From contig JADJCM010000001.1 in the NCBI GenBank assembly GCA_016703225.1, positions 1,488,001 through 1,552,000 on the forward strand: a stretch of DNA of 64,000 nucleotides. The letters are read 5' to 3'. Shown piece by piece: positions 16,601 to 24,509 of the stretch (the stretch's first letter is position 1; each line of letters opens with the position of its first letter). The translations under genes and the position numbers were made by a program. Under the pieces are notes generated by a model. That model was not told where the DNA came from and ran no database searches. It saw nothing but the letters and a program-made list of their open reading frames with translations. This DNA is from Lysobacterales bacterium (lineage in GTDB: Bacteria > Pseudomonadota > Gammaproteobacteria > Xanthomonadales > Ahniellaceae).

Positions 16601-19600
16601 GACTGCCTGATCGCCGGTGACGAGGAGGGTTGTGCGGCGGTGGTCGCGCGCATCGGCGACAGTCGCTGTCTGCGCCTCGAGTACCCGCTCGCGGTGCACG
16701 TGCCGGAGCTGGCGGCGGTGGCCGCGGACTGGCTGCAATTGCACCGGCGCGAGACGCACGCCGCGCGCTGCGGGCGCATCTACTCGAATGCCCTGGGACG
16801 CGCCTACGCGCCCGACACCGAGTCCTGCGCGCGCGCCATTCTCGAACAGGCCGATCGCTGCCTGGACCTGCGCCCGGTGGTGCTCGCGGCCTGGAACGAC
16901 GGCGTGCGCGTGTTTTTGGAGCACGGTCCCGGCGGCAGCTTTGCGCGCGCGATCCGCAACATCCTCGGCGAGCGCGAGGCGCTGGTGCTCAGCCTCGATC
17001 GCAGGGGTCAGGGTTTCGATGCGACCTTGTCTGCGATCGCGGCGCTGATCGCGGCCGGGGTAGCGGTGGATTCCGCCCGCCTCGAAGCCCTGCTCGCACC
17101 CGCGCGCGCGCTGCCGCCTGCGCAACGGCCGCTGCAGCTGCCGGCGCACTGGCCGCCGGTGCGCATTGAGCGCGCGGTGCAGCGCATGGTGCCGGCGCCT
17201 TGGTTGCCGCCGGTGTTGCAGGAATCGCGGCCGGAGGCCGCTCCCACAGAGGCGGCTCCTGCGATGGGTGCGACCGCGGCGCCCGACCTTTCCGCGCCGC
17301 CCGTGGGCAGCATCGCGCGCAGCGCGCTCGCCGACCTCGCCACCGCGCACCAGCAATTCCTCGCCCTGCAGGCGCAGGCGCACCGCCAGTTCCTCGGCTT
17401 GCGCCAGCAGGCGCTGGCGATCCTGCTCGGAGCCAGTGCGGCGCCGGCGCCGCGCATCCCTGCGCCCGCCGGACCTTCTCCCGTTGCGCTGGCGGCGCTC
17501 AAGCCGAACGCCGCTGCGCACGCTCCGCGCTTCAGCCGCGAGCAGTTGCTGATCCATGCCGATGGCTGCATCGCCGAGATCTTCGGCGAGTCGTTCCGCG
17601 CCCAGGACCGCTACGCGCGTCAGGTACGCATGCCCAAACCGCCGTTGCTGCTGGCCGATCGCGTCACCGCGCTCGAAGGCGAGGCTGGCAGCATGGGCCG
17701 CGGTCGCATCTGGACCGAGACCGATGTCGGCAGCCAGGACTGGTATCTGCACCATGGCCGCATGCCGGCCGGCGTGATGATCGAAGCCGGCCAAGCCGAC
17801 CTGATGCTGATTTCCTGGCTCGGCGTCGATGCCCTGAATCGTGGCGAACGCGTCTATCGCCTGCTCGGCTGCGAGCTGACCTATCACGGCGATCTGCCGC
17901 GGCGCGGCGACACGCTGGCGTTCGACATCGAGCTCGACGGCCATGCCGCCCAGGGCGACGTGCGCCTGATGTTCTTCCACTACGACTGCATGAACGGCGT
18001 GCGCCCGCAGCTGTCGGTGCGCAAGGGCCAGGCCGGGTTTTTCACCGCTGCCGAGCTCGCCGACTCCGCCGGCTGCCTGTGGACGCCCGAGACCCAGGCG
18101 ATCGTTGCCGCGCCGCGGCTCGATGCGGCGTTGGTCGAATGCACGCGGCGCAGCCTGACGCGCGCTCAACTCGAGGCCTTCGCCGCCGGCGATGCCCACG
18201 CCTGCTTCGGTCCCGGCTTCGAGTCCGCCGGCACGCATACGCGCACGCCGAGCATCGCCGCCGGCCGCATGCTGCTGCTCGATCGCGTCACCGATCTCGA
18301 AGTCGATGGCGGACCGTGGCAACGCGGTTATCTGCGCGCCGAACTCGACATCGATCCGACGCAGTGGTTCTTCGACGGCCACTTCAAGAACGACCCGTGC
18401 ATGCCCGGCACCTTGATGTTCGAGGCCTGCCTGCAAGCGATGGCGATCCAGCTGGCTGCGCTCGGCTACACGTTGAAACGCGATGGCTGGCGTTTTCAGC
18501 CGGTGCCGGAATTGCCGTACCAGTTGCAATGCCGAGGTCAGGTCATCCCGACGTCGAAGCTGCTGGTCACCGAGGTCTTCGTCGAGGAACGCAGCGCCGG
18601 ACCGACGCCGACGCTGTATGCCGATCTGCTGTGCACGGTGGATGGCCTCAAAGCCTTCCACGCGCGCCGCGTCGCGCTCGAGCTGGTGCCCGCCTGGCCA
18701 CTCGAAGGCAGCAATCTCACCGCACCTTTGTCTTGTGGGTCCGAGTTCCACTCGGACGCTCTCACCCGCAGTTCCGATCCCGCACATCTATGTGGGTCCG
18801 AGCTCCGCTCGGACGCTTCCGCCCCCGTCATCGACGACTTCCGCTTCGACCGCCACAGCCTGCTCGCCTGCGCCCTCGGCCGTCCCTCGGAAGCCTTCGG
18901 CCCGATGTATCGCCGCTTCGACGGTCCGACCCGCGTCGCGCGGCTGCCGAGCCCGCCGTATCACTTCATCAGCCGCATCGCATCGGTCCAAGGGCCGATC
19001 GGCGTGATGCAGGCCGGCGCGCGCGTGGTCGCCGAATACGATGTGCCGGAGCAGGTCTGGTATCTCGATGAGAATGGCTGCCGACGCATGCCCTTCGCGG
19101 TGCTGCTCGAAGCGGTGCTGCAGCCCTGCGGCTGGTTGTCGAGTTATGTCGGCTCGGCGCTCACCGTCGAGGGCGAACTCGGCTTCCGCAACCTCGATGG
19201 CGAAGGCCGCGTGCTGGCCGAACTCGCCGGCGCTGCCGGCACCTTGCGCACCGAAGTCGAACTCAGCGCGGTGTCGGCGACTGCCGGCATGATCATCGAG
19301 ACCTTTGTCGTGAACTGCTGGCTGGGCGAGCGCAAGGTCTACGAACTGCGCACCGTGTTCGGCTTCTTCCCGCCGGCCGCGCTCGCCGCCCAGGCCGGCC
19401 TGCCGATCACACCTATGCATCGCGAACTGCTGGAGCGCGCGAATAACACCGCGATCGACCTCGATGCTGCGCCCGCGGCGTTCTTCGCGCACCCGACGCT
19501 GCGCCTGGCCGGACCGATGCTGCGCATGATCGACCGCATCGAAGGCGTCTGGCCCGAAGGCGGCGCCGCCGGCCTTGGCCAGATCCGCGCGGTCAAGGAC

Positions 19601-19960
19601 GTCGACCCGGATGAGTGGTTCTTCAAGGCGCATTTCTTCCAGGACCCGGTGCAGCCGGGGTCGCTCGGTCTGGAGGCGATGCTGCAGGCACTGCAGGCGC
19701 TGCTGCTGCATCAGGACGCCGGAGCTGGCATGGTGGCGCCCCGCTTCGAAAGCATCGCGCTCGACCACATGCATTCCTGGAAATATCGCGGTCAGGTATT
19801 GCCGCATCACCGGCAGGTGCACACCACGCTCGAGATCACCGCGCGTGGTCACGATGCGCGTGGCGAGTACGCGTTCGCGGATGCCAGCCTGTGGGTCGAC
19901 GGCCAGCGCATCTACGAGGCCAGCGGCCTCGGCGTACGTGTCGTTGCCGGCGCGGGCTGA
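13634..19960 (+). CDS. pfaC: Multidomain synthase KS-CLF-AT-DH-DH (PfaB/PfaC fusion type)
   Basis: A 2108-residue synthase. Ketosynthase at 1-430 with Cys179 in DAACASS. A second KS-like domain (442-760) has Ala593 in place of the cysteine and is therefore a chain-length-factor type. Acyltransferase (about 820-1120) with Ser908 in GYSSGE. Then two FabA-like double hot-dog dehydratases: about 1300-1700 (His1374, His1583 in DGHFKNDPCMPG) and about 1735-2090 (His2000 in AHFFQDPVQPG). The first hot-dog of the second pair has no visible catalytic His. This order matches the Pfa3 protein of myxobacterial PUFA clusters, in which PfaB and PfaC are one chain; no acylglycerol-phosphate acyltransferase domain follows. 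The start GTG at 13634 lies 2 bases after the pfaA stop. REP-like DNA is built into linkers at 17226 and 18734. Confidence 0.93.
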   Translation: MHFTPVAIVGRACVLPGALSPESLWAAVREGRDLLAAAPAGRWRLPRERALCSPDAPQADRAWSDRGGYVEGFDALWNPQGFALPASELAALDPLVHWLLHCSRAALAETTRGEDDRVGAVFGHLGFPSEQMAAFADQVWSGSDAGIDPRNRAMSGGAAHIMAQALVLDAGCHALDAACASSLYALKLACDRLHEGSADLMLAGAVQRADDLFLHVGFSALNALSKSGRSRPFHRDADGLVPAEGCAMLALKRLDDARRDGDTVHAIARGIGLSNDGRGRGLLVPDAAGQQRAIRAAYAVADIDPTAVSLLECHATGTPVGDATELHSSAAVFAGGGELPIGSLKSNLGHLITVAGAAGILKLIEAMRAGVRPPSLHADELTPALADTPFRVLRQAEAWPSERPRIAAVSAFGFGGNNAHLILSEDDPTLHSGPPQAPSQQFAITALGCIAGTATSRAQFSAALAAGAALRDATGSGAIERIELDLAGLRFPPRDLAQTLPQQLAMLAAAREALAESGELPHERSAVLIGMEPDAEVARFGTRWRRVAEGAGDGVIAALESAGVIGCMPNIPANRISAQFDLGGPAFTVQAGAESGLHALQIACRALANNEIDAALVGAVDLCCEAVTRAAGNADPADAAVALVLKRRADAERDGDRIYALLTMSESSSAETLPANLIAADLRRRLGCAGAADGLLQLATAALCLHHRLQPGGRPWLAAAPRSVQFALAGSVPLQLQEAWTAPRRSETALPRLHVYAGAERAAVIAALIARREGGDGPARLVLVAGDDEFESVRERALAHLRDGAPAGQNVHYRDAPIGGGIAFAFAGAGAAYHGMGADLLRQLPQLANQLAARSQRLATALDWAFATPQVPPSVREQLWGASALSQLHVELSSGVLGLQPDAWLGYSSGETNALVAAGVWRDADALMQAMDESRLVTHWLGGEFATVAAQWQRPVRWASWTIAAPLDEVRAAVDAVERVHVAIINGDADCLIAGDEEGCAAVVARIGDSRCLRLEYPLAVHVPELAAVAADWLQLHRRETHAARCGRIYSNALGRAYAPDTESCARAILEQADRCLDLRPVVLAAWNDGVRVFLEHGPGGSFARAIRNILGEREALVLSLDRRGQGFDATLSAIAALIAAGVAVDSARLEALLAPARALPPAQRPLQLPAHWPPVRIERAVQRMVPAPWLPPVLQESRPEAAPTEAAPAMGATAAPDLSAPPVGSIARSALADLATAHQQFLALQAQAHRQFLGLRQQALAILLGASAAPAPRIPAPAGPSPVALAALKPNAAAHAPRFSREQLLIHADGCIAEIFGESFRAQDRYARQVRMPKPPLLLADRVTALEGEAGSMGRGRIWTETDVGSQDWYLHHGRMPAGVMIEAGQADLMLISWLGVDALNRGERVYRLLGCELTYHGDLPRRGDTLAFDIELDGHAAQGDVRLMFFHYDCMNGVRPQLSVRKGQAGFFTAAELADSAGCLWTPETQAIVAAPRLDAALVECTRRSLTRAQLEAFAAGDAHACFGPGFESAGTHTRTPSIAAGRMLLLDRVTDLEVDGGPWQRGYLRAELDIDPTQWFFDGHFKNDPCMPGTLMFEACLQAMAIQLAALGYTLKRDGWRFQPVPELPYQLQCRGQVIPTSKLLVTEVFVEERSAGPTPTLYADLLCTVDGLKAFHARRVALELVPAWPLEGSNLTAPLSCGSEFHSDALTRSSDPAHLCGSELRSDASAPVIDDFRFDRHSLLACALGRPSEAFGPMYRRFDGPTRVARLPSPPYHFISRIASVQGPIGVMQAGARVVAEYDVPEQVWYLDENGCRRMPFAVLLEAVLQPCGWLSSYVGSALTVEGELGFRNLDGEGRVLAELAGAAGTLRTEVELSAVSATAGMIIETFVVNCWLGERKVYELRTVFGFFPPAALAAQAGLPITPMHRELLERANNTAIDLDAAPAAFFAHPTLRLAGPMLRMIDRIEGVWPEGGAAGLGQIRAVKDVDPDEWFFKAHFFQDPVQPGSLGLEAMLQALQALLLHQDAGAGMVAPRFESIALDHMHSWKYRGQVLPHHRQVHTTLEITARGHDARGEYAFADASLWVDGQRIYEASGLGVRVVAGAG
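17226..17278 (+). repeat. REP-like palindrome inside the KS-CLF-AT-DH-DH gene
   Basis: CGCGGCCGGAGGCCGCTCCC runs from 17226 into CACAG at 17249, and is followed by AGGCGGCTCCTGCGATGGG. These are the arms of the GCGGGAGC/GGCTCC type palindrome found in full at 60983-61073. It is read in frame at about residues 1198-1215, in the linker between the AT and first DH domain. Confidence 0.7.
18734..18817 (+). repeat. Two direct REP-like copies inside the KS-CLF-AT-DH-DH gene
   Basis: Two 27-base copies differing at two positions lie at 18734-18760 and 18791-18817. Each contains the hairpin TCCGAG-(4)-CTCGGA, and the copies are 57 bases (19 codons) apart. They are translated in frame (residues about 1701-1728, reading CGSEFHSDA and CGSELRSDA), exactly between the two dehydratase domains. 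Confidence 0.85.
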
Positions 19961-19965
19961 GCAAC

Positions 19966-20664
19966 GTGGCGCTGCAGCTGCAAGTCATGCGCATCGCCGA
20001 AGTGTTGCCACGGTTGCCGGCCGAGACGTCTGCCTGGTTGTCGCCGAGCGAGCAGGAACGCCTCGCCGGACTGCGCGTACCGGCGCGGCGCGACCAGTAT
20101 CTGGCCGGACACTGGCTGGCGCGCGAGCAGTTGTCCGCGTTCGCCGGTGCAGATCCCGCGAGCTGGCGGTTGCAGGAACGCCCCAGCCTGCCGCCGGCGG
20201 TGATCGGGCACGAGGCGGCGCTGCAGCTCTCGCTCAGCCACAGCGGCGACTGGATCGCCGCCGCCGTCGCCGATGCCGCGATCGGCATCGACCTCGAACA
20301 ACGCCGCCCGCGCGAAGCCCTGCATCGCTTCGAAGAACTGCTGCTGGCCGCGGGCGAGACTCCGGGAACACTCGACAACGACGCCCTGCTGCAACGCTGG
20401 GTCGCCAAGGAAGCCTGGATCAAACGCGAGCACGGCAGTGCCCTGCCCGAACACCTGGCCGCGATCCGCCTGCATCACGCCGAGCCCACCACCGCCGACA
20501 TACGCTTGTGGAGTGGCGCCGACTTCCATATCGCACTGGCCACGCTGGCCGCGCCGACTTGGCAGATCCACTTCCCCGAGGTCATGGCCGCGAGCGGGTG
20601 GCGGGTGGGGCGGTCAGGCGGAACCGGTATCCAATCGTCAAATGCCGCTGAATCAAACACTTGA
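19966..20664 (+). CDS. Sfp-type 4'-phosphopantetheinyl transferase of the pfa cluster
   Basis: A 232-residue PPTase (225 if the in-frame ATG at 19987 is used). The magnesium motif GIDLE is at about residues 107-111 (Asp109), and WVAKEAWIK at 145-153 (Lys148, Glu149) is the Sfp-family signature. It transfers the phosphopantetheine arm of CoA to the two ACP serines of the PfaA-type synthase. It starts 5 bases after the previous stop, so it belongs to the same transcript and corresponds to PfaE. The size is that of the two-lobed Sfp/EntD class rather than AcpS. Confidence 0.92.
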   Translation: MALQLQVMRIAEVLPRLPAETSAWLSPSEQERLAGLRVPARRDQYLAGHWLAREQLSAFAGADPASWRLQERPSLPPAVIGHEAALQLSLSHSGDWIAAAVADAAIGIDLEQRRPREALHRFEELLLAAGETPGTLDNDALLQRWVAKEAWIKREHGSALPEHLAAIRLHHAEPTTADIRLWSGADFHIALATLAAPTWQIHFPEVMAASGWRVGRSGGTGIQSSNAAESNT

Positions 20665-20686
20665 AACCGGAACTTTTGCCCTGATT
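20660..20686 (+). promoter_or_regulatory. Candidate sigma-32-type promoter of rpoH
   Basis: CTTGAAA at 20660-20666 is followed after 12 bases by CCCTGATT at 20679-20686, close to the heat-shock consensus CTTGAAA / CCCCATNT. Its downstream element overlaps the left arm of the CIRCE-like repeat. TTGAAA could also serve as a sigma-70 -35 box, but no good -10 box follows. Autoregulation of rpoH is inferred. Confidence 0.45.
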
Positions 20687-20711
20687 AGCACTCCAATGAC
20701 CCGACTGCTAA
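20685..20711. promoter_or_regulatory. CIRCE element (HrcA operator) upstream of rpoH
   Basis: TTAGCACTC (20685-20693), then exactly 9 bases, then GACTGCTAA (20703-20711). The CIRCE consensus is TTAGCACTC-N9-GAGTGCTAA, so 17 of 18 arm positions match and the spacing is exact. HrcA binds CIRCE and represses in the absence of stress. The site overlaps the proposed promoter and lies 25 bases before the rpoH ATG. Confidence 0.88.
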
Positions 20712-20736
20712 CCTCGTCTCCTGAAGGAGAAGTTCG

Positions 20737-21597
<861 letters not shown>

Positions 21598-21622
21598 TCG
21601 CCGCCCGCATTCGCATTACCGC

Positions 21623-21642
21623 AACGGCCCTTCGGGGCCGTT
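21623..21642 (+). terminator. Rho-independent terminator of rpoH
   Basis: AACGGCCC-TTCG-GGGCCGTT forms an 8-bp stem with a stable UUCG tetraloop, followed by TTGCTGTTT. It lies 25 bases after the rpoH stop. Confidence 0.85.
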
Positions 21643-21664
21643 TGCTGTTTCGGGGCGGGGCGTT

Positions 21665-21736
21665 GGGCGGCCACAGGGGGGCCGCCCCTACATTCGCTCG
21701 CGGCCCTCGCGTAGGGGCGGCCCCCCGTGGCCGCCC
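21665..21736. repeat. Intergenic inverted repeat (GGGCGGCC...GGCCGCCC family)
   Basis: The left arm 21665-21691 and right arm 21711-21736 are reverse complements over about 26 bases with one extra base (GTAGGGGCGGCCCCCC on the right). They enclose a 19-base loop. The repeat lies between the converging rpoH and tdk genes and resembles REP-like elements scattered in many high-GC genomes. No coding potential. Confidence 0.9.
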
Positions 21737-21751
21737 TTTGCGAACCGAGGT

Positions 21752-22378
21752 TCAAGACGACAACGGCAACTCCGTCTGCTTGAGCGGAATCTCGGCCTCG
21801 CCGCGGAACACGCGCTTGAACTCGGCGCGCGAGACCGAGACGTAGCGATCATTGCCGCCGATCTCGACTTGCGCGCCCTGGGTCAGCGCGCGGCCGTGTT
21901 CATCGACGCGCACCACCATCGTCGCCTTGCGACCGGTGTGGCAGATGGTCTTGATCTCGCTGATTGAGTCGGCCCAGGCCAGCAGGTACTGGCTGCCTTC
22001 GAACAGTTCGCCCTGGAAATCGGTGCGCAGGCCGTACGAGAGCGTCGGAATGTTGAGCTGGTCGACCACTTCGGTCAGTTGCCAGACCTGGGCCTTGCTC
22101 AGGAACTGCGCCTCGTCGACCAGCACGCAGTGCAGCGGACCGTACGCCTCGAGATCGCCGCGCACCAGCGTCAGCAAGTCGTCGTCGCGCTCGAAGATCA
22201 CGCCATTGGCCTTGAGCCCGATGCGCGACTGCACTACGCCGCGGCCGTAGCGGTCGTCGAGCTTGGGCGTCAGGATCAGCGTGCGCATGCCGCGCTCGTG
22301 GTAGTTGTGCGCAGATTGCAGCAGCGTGGTGGTCTTGCCGGCGTTCATCGCCGAATAATAGAAATAGAGCTTGGCCAT
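21752..22378 (-). CDS. tdk: Thymidine kinase (type II)
   Basis: A 208-residue thymidine kinase that phosphorylates thymidine in the salvage pathway. The P-loop AMNAGKTT is near residues 10-17, the Walker B-like VLVDEAQF with the catalytic Glu near 84-91, and the substrate loop RKATMVVR and GGNDRYVSV sit toward the C-terminus. Relatives usually carry four zinc ligands; here only one Cys of the first pair is present (ICHTGRKA) and the later site reads VSVSRAEF, so the structural zinc site looks lost. The gene converges with rpoH across an inverted repeat. Confidence 0.95.
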   Translation of the reverse strand: MAKLYFYYSAMNAGKTTTLLQSAHNYHERGMRTLILTPKLDDRYGRGVVQSRIGLKANGVIFERDDDLLTLVRGDLEAYGPLHCVLVDEAQFLSKAQVWQLTEVVDQLNIPTLSYGLRTDFQGELFEGSQYLLAWADSISEIKTICHTGRKATMVVRVDEHGRALTQGAQVEIGGNDRYVSVSRAEFKRVFRGEAEIPLKQTELPLSS

Positions 22379-22467
22379 CGCTGCGTACTTGGGACTGGGC
22401 CGATGATTTTAGCAGCGCGCGTCGCCGCCGCCCGGATAGAATCCGCGCCCGCATTCCGGTTGTCCCG

Positions 22468-24450
22468 ATGAGCCTCAATCCTGCCCAACGCGAAGCCGTC
22501 GCCGGTTGCGACGGTCCCATGCTCGTGCTCGCGGGCGCGGGTTCGGGCAAGACCCGGGTGATCGTGGAGAAGATCGCGCACCTGCTGCGCAACGGCCATC
22601 GGCCCGAAGGTATTGCCGCGATCACCTTCACCAACAAGGCGGCACGCGAGATGCGCGAGCGCGTCGGCAAGCTGATCTCGCGCGAAGCCTCGGAAGCGTT
22701 GCAGGTCTCGACCTTCCATGCGCTCGGCCTGCGCATCCTGCAGCAGGAAGCGAATCATGTCGGACTGCGTCGCGGCTTCTCGATCCTCGATGCCGAGGAC
22801 GCGTTTGCACTGGTCAAGGACCTGGCGCCGGCCGGGCTGAAGCCGGACGCGCTGGAACTGCTGCGCGGGTTGATCGGCAAGGCCAAGGACAACGGGCTCG
22901 ATCCGGACGAGGCGCTGGCCGCGGCACGTTCGCCGCGCGAGCTGGAGGCGGCCGAGCTCTATGCCGCCTACACGCGCCGGCTGCGCAACTTCAACGCACT
23001 CGATTTCGACGATCTGATCTTCCTGCCCGAGCGTCTGTTCGCGAACAACGACGAGGTGCGCACGCGCTGGCAGCAGAAGCTCAGCTACCTGCTGGTCGAC
23101 GAATACCAGGACACCAATCGCGCCCAGTACCGCCTGCTCAAGCATCTGGTCGGCGCACGCGGCCGCTTCACCGCGGTCGGCGACGACGACCAGTCGATCT
23201 ATGCCTGGCGCGGCGCCAACCCGGAGAACCTCAACGAGCTGGCGCGCGATTATCCGCAACTGAAGTTGGTCAAGCTCGAGCAGAATTACCGCTGCAGCGG
23301 CCGCATCCTGCGTGCAGCCAACGCGGTGATCGCGAACAACGCGCATCTGTTCGAGAAGAAGTTGTGGAGCGCGCATGGCGAGGGCGAATCGCTGCGCATC
23401 CTGCAATGCAAGGACGAGACCCACGAGGCCGAACGCATCGCCGCCGAGATCGCGCACCTGCAGCAGACCCGCAAGACGCCATGGAGCGACTTCGCGATCC
23501 TGTACCGCGGCAACTTCCAGTCGCGTGCGTTCGAGCAGGCCTTGCGTCTGCTGCGCGTGCCGTACCACGTCTCCGGCGGCACCGCATTCTTCGACCGCGC
23601 CGAGGTGCGCGACCTGCTCGCCTATCTGCGCGTGCTGGTGAATCCGGACGACGACAGCGCGTTCCTACGCATCGTGCAGACGCCGAAGCGCGACATCGGC
23701 ACCGGCACGCTCGAGAAACTGGCCCAACTCGCGGGCTCGCGCGGGCTGTCGCTGTCGCGTGCGGCCGAGTCGATGGAGATCCACAAGCAGCTTGCGGCAC
23801 GCCCGGCGTCGGCGCTGGCGAGCTTTGCCGAACAGATCAAGCGCTGGCGCATAAGCGCGACCAGCCTCGATGCGGCGGCGCTGTGCGAGAAGCTGATCCA
23901 GGAAAGTGGCTACGCCCAGCACCTGGAGTCGACGGTCAAGGATCCGGCCGCGCGTGCGCGTCGCCACGCCAACCTGCAGGAGCTGATCGACTTCCTGAAG
24001 GCGAATGGGAAAGGTCGCGATGCGCTCGGGGATCTCGCCGCGCAACTGGCCCTGCTCGGCAACCTCGACCGGGATGACAACGGCAATGCGGTGCGTCTCT
24101 CGACCTTGCACGCTTCCAAGGGATTGGAATTCCGTCACGTCTGGCTGGTCGGGCTCGAGGACGGCACCCTGCCGCACGAGGGCGCCATCAACGAGGGCCG
24201 CCTCGACGAGGAACGGCGCCTGTTCTACGTCGCGATCACCCGCGCCAAGGACACCCTGACGCTGAGCCACGCCGCGCACAAGCAGCGCTACGGCGAGCTG
24301 GTGGCGCAGAAGCCGAGCCGTTTCCTCGACGAACTTCCGGCCGCCGACGTGGTCCGTGAGGGCGACGATCCGGTCCGCGACCAGATCGAGAAGCGCGCCC
24401 GCGGCAGTGCGCACCTGGCGCGATTAGCCGCGCTGTTCGACGGCGCGTGA
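22468..24450 (+). CDS. rep: ATP-dependent DNA helicase Rep
   Basis: A 660-residue superfamily 1A helicase. Motif I AGAGSGKT is near residue 24-31, motif II VDEYQDTN near 211, motif III DDQSIYAWRGA, and the late motifs STLHASKGLEF and VAITRAKDTL are present. Rep translocates 3' to 5' and helps restart or clear replication forks. Length and the DEYQDTN variant fit Rep better than UvrD. It is divergent from tdk with a 89-base gap, and the next gene begins 59 bases downstream. Confidence 0.93.
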   Translation: MSLNPAQREAVAGCDGPMLVLAGAGSGKTRVIVEKIAHLLRNGHRPEGIAAITFTNKAAREMRERVGKLISREASEALQVSTFHALGLRILQQEANHVGLRRGFSILDAEDAFALVKDLAPAGLKPDALELLRGLIGKAKDNGLDPDEALAAARSPRELEAAELYAAYTRRLRNFNALDFDDLIFLPERLFANNDEVRTRWQQKLSYLLVDEYQDTNRAQYRLLKHLVGARGRFTAVGDDDQSIYAWRGANPENLNELARDYPQLKLVKLEQNYRCSGRILRAANAVIANNAHLFEKKLWSAHGEGESLRILQCKDETHEAERIAAEIAHLQQTRKTPWSDFAILYRGNFQSRAFEQALRLLRVPYHVSGGTAFFDRAEVRDLLAYLRVLVNPDDDSAFLRIVQTPKRDIGTGTLEKLAQLAGSRGLSLSRAAESMEIHKQLAARPASALASFAEQIKRWRISATSLDAAALCEKLIQESGYAQHLESTVKDPAARARRHANLQELIDFLKANGKGRDALGDLAAQLALLGNLDRDDNGNAVRLSTLHASKGLEFRHVWLVGLEDGTLPHEGAINEGRLDEERRLFYVAITRAKDTLTLSHAAHKQRYGELVAQKPSRFLDELPAADVVREGDDPVRDQIEKRARGSAHLARLAALFDGA

Positions 24451-24509
24451 GGCGCCGCCGCGGCGGGCATCCCGCTACACTCCACAATTCGTCTGAACAG
24501 GAGAAATGC

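Noticed and set aside
7362..18787. Very long open frames on the minus strand opposite the megasynthase genes (for example 7362-10448 and 14948-18787).
   Set aside because: They are rich in Arg, Ala and Gly and show no domain. They are the usual antisense shadow of high-GC genes with strong third-codon bias.
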